Shown piece after piece: positions 8,673-13,530 of a stretch of 24,423 nucleotides of DNA. The notes below the pieces were generated by a model. It was given only the letters and a program-made list of their open reading frames with translations, had not been told where the DNA came from and ran no database searches. Position numbers and translations under genes: made by a program. Source of the DNA: Clostridia bacterium (GTDB lineage Bacteria; Bacillota_A; Clostridia; Christensenellales; Borkfalkiaceae); contig JAGASB010000150.1 of the NCBI GenBank assembly GCA_017621955.1, positions 1-24,423 of the forward strand, written 5' to 3'. Within the stretch, counting starts at the first letter, position 1. The number at the start of each line of letters is the position of its first letter.

Positions 8673-8734
8673 TTAAACATCGAGCCTTGTCTTGCTCGTT
8701 TCTAACCCTTTAATTTAAGTGTTTATAAACTCGG
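8673..8734. repeat. Units 3 and 4: shortened copies of the palindromic element
   Basis: Unit 3 (about 8673-8713) keeps TTAAACATCGAGC on the left and the conserved right arm GCTCGTTTCTAACCCTTTA (8694-8712), forming CGAGC/GCTCG with an 8-nt loop and AAAC/GTTT outside; the inner helices are missing. Unit 4 (8715-8734) is only a left arm, TTAAGTGTTTATAAACTCGG. CACTTAA (8670-8676) and TTAAGTG (8715-8721) can also pair around unit 3. These look like deleted derivatives of the larger units. Confidence 0.65.
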
Positions 8735-8765
8735 TTGGATTTAAGGGAAAAATGTAAAAATAAAG

Positions 8766-8806
8766 GTCTTTATTGATATTTTCAGTAAAGACTTTTTTGT
8801 TTTTTG
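8766..8806 (+). terminator. Rho-independent terminator closing the sigE transcript
   Basis: The stem GTCTTTA (8766-8772) / TAAAGAC (8786-8792), with inner TGA/TCA, is followed by a long T-rich run (8793-8805). It comes after the palindromic array, so spoIIGA-sigE mRNA would carry the array as a 3' UTR of more than 300 nt. Apart from this array, terminator and promoter, I see no gene in the 498-base interval 8425-8922. Confidence 0.75.
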
Positions 8807-8846
8807 TATAAAATTTTTTATGTGCAAAAATAATTATTAAATTTAC

Positions 8847-8877
8847 TTGACTTTTTGTTAGGGCGGGGGGGTATACT
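8847..8877 (+). promoter_or_regulatory. Promoter with a G7 tract in the spacer, upstream of the secreted protein gene
   Basis: TTGACT (8847-8852) and TATACT (8872-8877) are good sigma-A hexamers but are 19 nt apart. The spacer ends in a run of seven G (8865-8871) in an otherwise AT-rich region. Removing two G would give the optimal 17. A short hairpin, GGGAA-AGGT-TTCCC (8895-8908), lies in the leader just before the AAGGAG ribosome site (8912-8917). Confidence 0.55.
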
Positions 8878-8922
8878 AATCGTATAAAAAATAAGGGAAA
8901 GGTTTCCCAAAAAGGAGAAATT

Positions 8923-9609
8923 ATGAAAAAATTAAGTTTATTAGTTTCGCTTATTCTTTGCGTAACTATCGGCGGCGTATACGCAACTTGGCTTTATGCA
9001 GACAAGAACGACGTGTACGATGAAAGCACAAACGTAGGCGTTTCAATGAGTACTGCTGTTTCTGATGGTACATACGGTGAGTTTGCAGTTACTGCAAACT
9101 TCAACATTCTCATCGAACCGTTGAAAGTTGTTGACCCTGACACAACTGAACCAAATGCAAACCACAAGGCTGCAATCTTGTTCGTTGACAGTCAAAACAA
9201 TAAAGTTGACAATCCGCAACTCACGTTCACTTTCAAACCAAACGATAGTGCATCAACTGATATTAAAGCAAATGGTATTAAAGCTTGGTACTATTTAATC
9301 GACTCAACGGCAGAAGTTGAAAATGGCAAGAACTTCCAGTACGATAGCAAGGATATTTTCAAATATTCAGCTTCTATTAACAACAAAGTGGAAATTTCTA
9401 ACTGGGGTACGGCAGATGCTGATGGTAAGTTCACAGTTGTGGTAGACGTTCTTCCCGTTGGCGGTACGCCTGTTATTGCGCTTACCGAAAACTTCTTGTT
9501 GGATACGCACGCAAAATATAACACCTTTAATGCAGCGCTTAAAGGAAATAGCATCGTTGTTAATATCACCGATGGTGTTACAACAACTGAAACGACTGGA
9601 CAAAACTAG
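8923..9609 (+). CDS. Secreted protein with SipW-type signal peptide (TasA/camelysin-like)
   Basis: A 228-aa predicted exported protein. The N-terminus (MKKLSLLVSLILCVTIGGVYATW) has two lysines, a hydrophobic core and the GxYATx cleavage region typical of substrates of SipW-like signal peptidases, such as TasA and camelysin; cleavage is expected after Ala21. The mature part is acidic, polar, Cys-free and rich in alternating beta-type sequence (LTFTFKPND, FTVVVDVLPVGG, SIVVNITDG), ending in a Thr-rich tail (TTTETTGQ). This fits a matrix or filament subunit, but sequence similarity to TasA beyond the signal region is not obvious by eye. It has its own promoter and a strong AAGGAG site. A terminator after it would reduce expression of the following peptidase gene. 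The cognate peptidase is the next gene. Confidence 0.72.
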   Translation: MKKLSLLVSLILCVTIGGVYATWLYADKNDVYDESTNVGVSMSTAVSDGTYGEFAVTANFNILIEPLKVVDPDTTEPNANHKAAILFVDSQNNKVDNPQLTFTFKPNDSASTDIKANGIKAWYYLIDSTAEVENGKNFQYDSKDIFKYSASINNKVEISNWGTADADGKFTVVVDVLPVGGTPVIALTENFLLDTHAKYNTFNAALKGNSIVVNITDGVTTTETTGQN

Positions 9610-9635
9610 TTAATAATAAATTATAGCAAATATCG

Positions 9636-9681
9636 AAACACTGTCCTGCATTTTCGCAAGACAGTGTTTAGTGCTTTTTTT
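9636..9681 (+). terminator. Terminator between the secreted protein and its peptidase gene
   Basis: The stem AAACACTGTC (9636-9645) / GACAGTGTTT (9660-9669), with inner TGC/GCA, is followed by AGTGC and seven T (9675-9681). The next start codon is at 9689, only seven bases past the T-run, so the peptidase is probably expressed by partial read-through. Confidence 0.85.
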
Positions 9682-9688
9682 ATAGAAA

Positions 9689-11311
9689 ATGACTGATTAC
9701 GATATTTACGTCTTTTTGCTATGTTTAATTGTATTTTTACTGTTAACGTCATTGTCTATAACGGTAATTACAATCATCGTTAAGCAACTTATAAAGTTAA
9801 TAACGCTAGGTGCAGAAGACGAAAAAATAATAAAAGAGTATAACAAAAACAGAAATAGAAAAAAGTGGAAGAAAATATGCGAAAAGACTTTCACTGGATT
9901 TTTATGTGCCGTTTTTGTTATATTTTTTTCTTGTGCGTTTTATTTAAACGTTAGTCAAAATTCCTATCACGAAGACGTTCCAAACTTCAAAGTCGTTCAA
10001 ACGGCTTCAATGGCAAAAAAGCACCCTAAAAACGTATATCTATATACAAATAACTTAAATAATCAAATTGACACTTTCGACTTGATTTTCGTTTACAAGT
10101 TGCCAAGTGAAGACAGCCTAAAACTATACGACGTAGTAGTTTATGAAGTTGATGGCATACTTTTAGTGCACCGTATTGTTAAAATTGAAGAACGCAATGC
10201 AACCCACCCCGAAGAGCGGTGGTTTATGTGTCAAGGTGATGCGGTAGAAAGTCCTGATAGATTCCCCGTTAAATATTCTCAAATGCGTGGAATTTACCGT
10301 GGTGAAAACGTTCCGTTTATCGGTAGTTTTATTATGTTTATGCAATCCCCAGCAGGCTGGTTGTGCTTGTTGCTTATCATAGTTGCGATAATAAGTCTAC
10401 CTATAATCGAAAAGAAACTTGAAAAAGTTAAATACGATAGGCTAACTGCTATCGGTTTCTTTGCTCAACTTGCTATTACCGAAGCCGAACAAAACGTTTC
10501 TGTATTTGATAAGTTTAACAAAGATTATACAAGATTGTCCTTTACTGAACTTTTGGATAGAGCGCCAAGCGTTATGCGTGAAAGGTACGATAGCATTGTA
10601 GAACTTGTTAGTCGTATAGACGGCGTAAGGCTTATATCAAGTTTTAAAAACCGCACGTTCAAAAAGGGCAATACGCCTATAATCCGCTTTGCAATGCGCG
10701 GTAAAACCTTAAACGCTTATTTAGGGCTTAATCCTATCGATTATGCTAATAGCAAGTACATATTTACCGACGTTTCTTCGGTTAAAAAGTATGCTAATTA
10801 TCCTATGCGTGTTAAGGTTACTTCTGATAGACAAGCACGTTGGACGAACGAACTTTTAGAAGACATTGTCAAGAAAAACAGTCTTAAAGTTAAACAACCT
10901 ATCTTGGTTGCTGAGCAGGCGGTTTCACCGTTTGAACATTTGAAAGGCAAAAAGAATAGCCTTACGTTTAAGAAAAAACTTAAAAAGTATGCGATAGCAA
11001 AAGATAGGTTTAACAGTATTTTAGAAACTCTATTATCGGTTGACGGCGTTCGCTCGATAGAAAGCGTTGGTGGCATAACGTATAAAAAAGGCAATACGCC
11101 TATCGTTCGCTTTACTATTCGTGGTAAGACCTTAAACGCTTATTTAGGGCTTAATCCTATCGATTATGCGAATAGCAAGTACATATTTACTGACGTATCT
11201 AACGTCAAAAAGTATGCTAATTATCCTATGCGTGTTAAGGTTACTTCTGATAGACAGGTGCGCTGGACAAAAGAACTCATTGCTCTTATCTTGAAAGGGG
11301 TGGGCGTATGA
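9689..11311 (+). CDS. SipW-like type I signal peptidase fused to two tandem C-terminal repeat domains
   Basis: Predicted membrane signal peptidase of the ER/SipW type, which uses a Ser-His arrangement instead of Ser-Lys. Layout of 540 aa: membrane segments about 6-30 and 68-88, then a catalytic domain about 100-215 with Ser107 (QTASM), His161 (LLVHRIV) and Asp184/Asp190 (CQGDAVESPD), and a third membrane segment about 222-241. After this comes a cytoplasmic-side region holding two copies of an unnamed domain. Residues 325-389 and 466-530 are identical at 59 of 65 positions and contain RGKTLNAYLGLNPIDYANSKY and KKYANYPMRVKVTSDRQ. Ordinary SipW proteins end after the last membrane segment. No ribosome site precedes ATG 9689 and an in-frame TAG lies just upstream (9683-9685), so the start is fixed. 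Its likely substrates are the proteins encoded on either side. Confidence 0.85.
   Translation: MTDYDIYVFLLCLIVFLLLTSLSITVITIIVKQLIKLITLGAEDEKIIKEYNKNRNRKKWKKICEKTFTGFLCAVFVIFFSCAFYLNVSQNSYHEDVPNFKVVQTASMAKKHPKNVYLYTNNLNNQIDTFDLIFVYKLPSEDSLKLYDVVVYEVDGILLVHRIVKIEERNATHPEERWFMCQGDAVESPDRFPVKYSQMRGIYRGENVPFIGSFIMFMQSPAGWLCLLLIIVAIISLPIIEKKLEKVKYDRLTAIGFFAQLAITEAEQNVSVFDKFNKDYTRLSFTELLDRAPSVMRERYDSIVELVSRIDGVRLISSFKNRTFKKGNTPIIRFAMRGKTLNAYLGLNPIDYANSKYIFTDVSSVKKYANYPMRVKVTSDRQARWTNELLEDIVKKNSLKVKQPILVAEQAVSPFEHLKGKKNSLTFKKKLKKYAIAKDRFNSILETLLSVDGVRSIESVGGITYKKGNTPIVRFTIRGKTLNAYLGLNPIDYANSKYIFTDVSNVKKYANYPMRVKVTSDRQVRWTKELIALILKGVGV
10661..11278 (+). repeat. Intragenic tandem duplication, 423-nt period
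   Basis: Within the peptidase gene, about 195 nt (from 10661) recur 423 nt later (from 11084). Two blocks are identical at DNA level: 40 nt at 10706-10745 and 11129-11168, and 50 nt at 10784-10833 and 11207-11256. The sequence between the copies is much more diverged, so the conserved blocks suggest recent duplication or gene conversion. Confidence 0.88.
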
Positions 11312-11943
11312 AGTTAAAGCACCTTTCTAAAATATTTATATTGTTAATTATAGCCGTTGTTTTCGTTGTCCCCACCGTCTACGCAAGTTGGACGTTTGCA
11401 GGCGACTTTATGGCAAGCGTTGATACTAACCTTAATTTATCTATTAAGGAATTTGAATTTGCGCCCGAAGAAGTTTTGCCAGACGAAGACCAAAATCAGT
11501 TTAAGCAAAACCATATGTATCTAATAGAAAACATACTCAATCACGTTCAGTACGGTATTAACTCTTACGATAAAATGGTTATACACGATTACCTTGAAGA
11601 CTATGGTGCGGTATACGGTGCGCAGAACGTTTCGGGTGGTAACTTAAAGCACATTCTCGCTGCGGAAAGTTCAGTTGCTGGTGGTGTACAGTTTGCTATG
11701 AAAAGAATTAGCGATACTGAATATCACACGTTTACCTTTGCTCAATCGGAATTAAACAACACAACCCAAGGCAATTATCTTGAAGTTTATAAAACTGTTA
11801 TGGTGTATAGTGCAGATGCTAACGGCAAAGTTTGTTGGCACGCACCGCTAGGTTATAAAGGTCGGGCAAAAGCGGCTTGGTGTGAAACTGATAAAAAGGA
11901 CGTTTATTCAATAGACGTAAATTCTTGGGAAAAAACATTATAA
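11308..11943 (+). CDS. Second secreted protein with SipW-type signal peptide, uncharacterised family
   Basis: A 211-aa predicted exported protein. The N-terminus (MKLKHLSKIFILLIIAVVFVV) runs into PTVYASWTFAGDF, closely resembling VYATW of the first secreted protein, so the same peptidase should cut after Ala26. The mature part starts with a beta-type segment (DTNLNLSIKEFEFAPEEVLP), then has a helical, acidic middle and two Cys (C176, C192) near the end that could form a disulfide. I do not recognise a named domain; it may be a minor matrix or filament component, as TapA is beside TasA, but no TapA similarity is visible. The ATG overlaps the peptidase stop as ATGA, with AAGGGG at 11295-11300, so it is translationally coupled to the peptidase. 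Confidence 0.7.
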   Translation: MKLKHLSKIFILLIIAVVFVVPTVYASWTFAGDFMASVDTNLNLSIKEFEFAPEEVLPDEDQNQFKQNHMYLIENILNHVQYGINSYDKMVIHDYLEDYGAVYGAQNVSGGNLKHILAAESSVAGGVQFAMKRISDTEYHTFTFAQSELNNTTQGNYLEVYKTVMVYSADANGKVCWHAPLGYKGRAKAAWCETDKKDVYSIDVNSWEKTL

Positions 11944-11952
11944 AAGCCTATT

Positions 11953-11985
11953 AAAATTCCACTTGTAAAAAGGTGGAATTTTTTT
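11953..11985 (+). terminator. Rho-independent terminator ending the SipW cassette
   Basis: The stem AAAATTCCAC (11953-11962) / GTGGAATTTT (11973-11982) is followed by a T-run to 11985. It lies directly before the predicted -35 of sigG. Confidence 0.9.
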
Positions 11986-12013
11986 GTATAAAAAAACTTA
12001 TCTAGCACATACT
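11986..12013 (+). promoter_or_regulatory. Candidate sigma-F/sigma-G promoter of sigG
   Basis: GTATA (11986-11990), a 17-nt spacer and CATACT (12008-12013) resemble forespore sigma-F/sigma-G elements (GyATA and CATnnTA-like boxes). In B. subtilis sigG is read from sigma-F and its own sigma-G. No good sigma-A promoter is seen here. The match is by eye only. Confidence 0.5.
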
Positions 12014-12050
12014 CTATCTATCCCTTAAAAAGTGTACATAGGAGGGATAT

Positions 12051-12824
12051 ATGAGTAATAAAGTGGTTATATGCGGGGTCAATACTTCGACCTTGCCTCA
12101 CGTTACCGAAAAACAATCAAACGAACTGCTTACACGCATTAAACTTGGTGATGAAAGCGCAAGGGACGAGTTTATTGTAGCAAATATGCGGCTTGTATTA
12201 TCGGTTATAAAGCGTTTTTGGACTAAAAGCAGAAGTTCTGACGACGTTTTTCAAGCGGGGTGCATAGGATTAATTAAAGCCATAGATAATTTTGACTTAT
12301 CTTTTGGCGTAAAGTTTTCCACCTACGCCGTACCGATGATTATGGGTGAGATTAAAAGGCTTTTGCGCGACGGTAATTCCATGCGCGTGCCAAGAAGTAT
12401 TCGCGACACGGCTTACCAAGTCTTAAAAACTCGTGGAGAAATTGAAAAGCGTGATGAAGAAGCCACCCTTGAAAAAATCGCCCAAGAGATGAATTCAACT
12501 ATGAAAGAAGTCGTTTACGCTCTTGACGCAATTTCGGATACCGTTTCGCTTTACGACCCCGTTTACAATAAAGCGGGCGATACGCTTCTTTTGATGGACC
12601 AACTTGGCGACGAAAAATGCACGGACGAAAATTGGACTGAAAAGGTCGCCATAGACAACGCTATGAACACGCTTAACGAACGTGAACGCAAGATTATTTA
12701 TTTAAGATATTTTGAGGGTAAAACCCAAACGGAAATCAGTCAAGAAGTGGGGATAAGTCAAGCACAGGTTTCACGCTTAGAAAAAACGGCACTATCTTCC
12801 ATTAAACACGGAATAAGGGTATAA
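12051..12824 (+). CDS. sigG: RNA polymerase sigma-G, late forespore sigma factor
   Basis: Sigma-70 family, 257 aa. The N-terminal NKVVICGVNTSTLP is the sigma-G hallmark bound by anti-sigma factors in Bacillus. Region 2 (NMRLVLSVIKRF, DDVFQAGCIGLIKAIDNFDLSFGVKFSTYAVPMIMGEIKRLLRD), region 3 (RVPRSIRDTAYQVL) and the region 4 helix-turn-helix (KTQTEISQEVGISQAQVSRLEKTAL) all match sigma-G rather than sigma-F. A strong AGGAGGG site (12040-12046) precedes ATG 12051. In Bacillus and many clostridia the gene directly follows sigE; here a 3.6-kb stretch with its own terminators intervenes, so it must rely on its own promoter (candidate at 11986-12013). A terminator follows at 12832-12863. Confidence 0.97.
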   Translation: MSNKVVICGVNTSTLPHVTEKQSNELLTRIKLGDESARDEFIVANMRLVLSVIKRFWTKSRSSDDVFQAGCIGLIKAIDNFDLSFGVKFSTYAVPMIMGEIKRLLRDGNSMRVPRSIRDTAYQVLKTRGEIEKRDEEATLEKIAQEMNSTMKEVVYALDAISDTVSLYDPVYNKAGDTLLLMDQLGDEKCTDENWTEKVAIDNAMNTLNERERKIIYLRYFEGKTQTEISQEVGISQAQVSRLEKTALSSIKHGIRV

Positions 12825-12831
12825 CTTAATG

Positions 12832-12863
12832 CACAACGCCTTTAACTAGGGCGTTGTGTTTTT
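12832..12863 (+). terminator. Rho-independent terminator after sigG
   Basis: The stem CACAACGCC (12832-12840) / GGCGTTGTG (12850-12858) is followed by TTTTT. Confidence 0.9.
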
Positions 12864-12927
12864 ATGTGCTACAATTTGGGACTTGCCGTATTCATAAACT
12901 TTGATATAACTTTCATATTATAGTATT

Positions 12928-13341
12928 ATGGAACTGACGTATAATGAACTTGCAAAAAGGGACGTAATAAATATAGCCGACGGAAGATGTTTGGGTAGAA
13001 TTATAGATATAAAACTTGTGTTTCCATCGGGTAAACTTGTGGGGATATTTGTGCCAGGCAGAAGAAGTAGGGGGCTTTTTAAGTTTTTTGATAAAAGCAG
13101 TGTTTACATAGAAGAAAGTAGAATCTTAAAAATCGGTGGAGACGTTATCTTGGTCGATATGCGCTGTGGCGATAACTGTTTGCCTAGCATAAACTTAAAT
13201 GCACCACCGCCACCCAAACCGCCAAAACACAACAACTGCGCACCGCCTTGTCCACCACCTTGTCCACCCCAACAGTGCCACGGTATAGACCTATCGTCTA
13301 TTTGCGATAAGAACGGTAGAATTGACCTTGATGATTATTGA
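12928..13341 (+). CDS. YlmC/YmxH-family PRC-barrel protein with Pro/Cys-rich tail
   Basis: A 137-aa protein. The first 80 residues form a PRC barrel of the YlmC/YmxH type associated with sporulation gene clusters (ELAKRDVINIADGRCLGRIIDIKLVFPSGKLVGIFVPG). After the barrel comes an unusual tail (80-126) with seven Cys (80, 84, 104, 108, 112, 117, 126) and proline runs such as APPPPKPPK and CAPPCPPPCPP; family members normally end soon after the barrel. The tail could bind metal or be cross-linked, which is inference. No ribosome site precedes ATG 12928. Possible promoters are TTGCCG-N16-TATAAC (12883-12910) or a sigma-E-like CATAAA-N15-CATATTAT (12893-12921); either would give a very short or absent leader. 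The position after sigG matches common clostridial gene order. Confidence 0.82.
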   Translation: MELTYNELAKRDVINIADGRCLGRIIDIKLVFPSGKLVGIFVPGRRSRGLFKFFDKSSVYIEESRILKIGGDVILVDMRCGDNCLPSINLNAPPPPKPPKHNNCAPPCPPPCPPQQCHGIDLSSICDKNGRIDLDDY

Positions 13342-13440
13342 TATAAGCAACATTTAAACTGTAATTAGTTGTTTTTTGTTGCAAATAGAAAAAGTGAAAA
13401 ATTTTTTTCCAAAAAATTCAAATTATTTTTAAAAACCCCC

Positions 13441-13469
13441 TTGAAAAATCTGCCGTTATGGTTTATAAT
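13441..13469 (+). promoter_or_regulatory. Sigma-A promoter of the EF-G-like gene
   Basis: TTGAAA (13441-13446), a 17-nt spacer and TATAAT (13464-13469). The leader contains a small hairpin, AACCGA/TCGGTT (13476-13481 with 13491-13496), and the AAGGGGG ribosome site (13514-13520). Confidence 0.8.
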
Positions 13470-13530
13470 GGTTGCAACCGAAGTGATGAATCGGTTTATC
13501 GATAAGAAATTTTAAGGGGGACTAATTATT

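Noticed and set aside
8422..8734. Integron attC sites or a CRISPR array
   Set aside because: Unit size and imperfect palindromy recall attC, but the core GTTRRRY/RYYYAAC pairs are not met and no cassette genes or integrase are present. Repeats are too few, too unequal and too structured for CRISPR, with no cas genes.
13347..13382. Terminator after the ylmC-type gene
   Set aside because: GCAACA/TGTTGC arms are 24 nt apart and the T-run lies inside the loop rather than after the stem, so support is too weak to list it.
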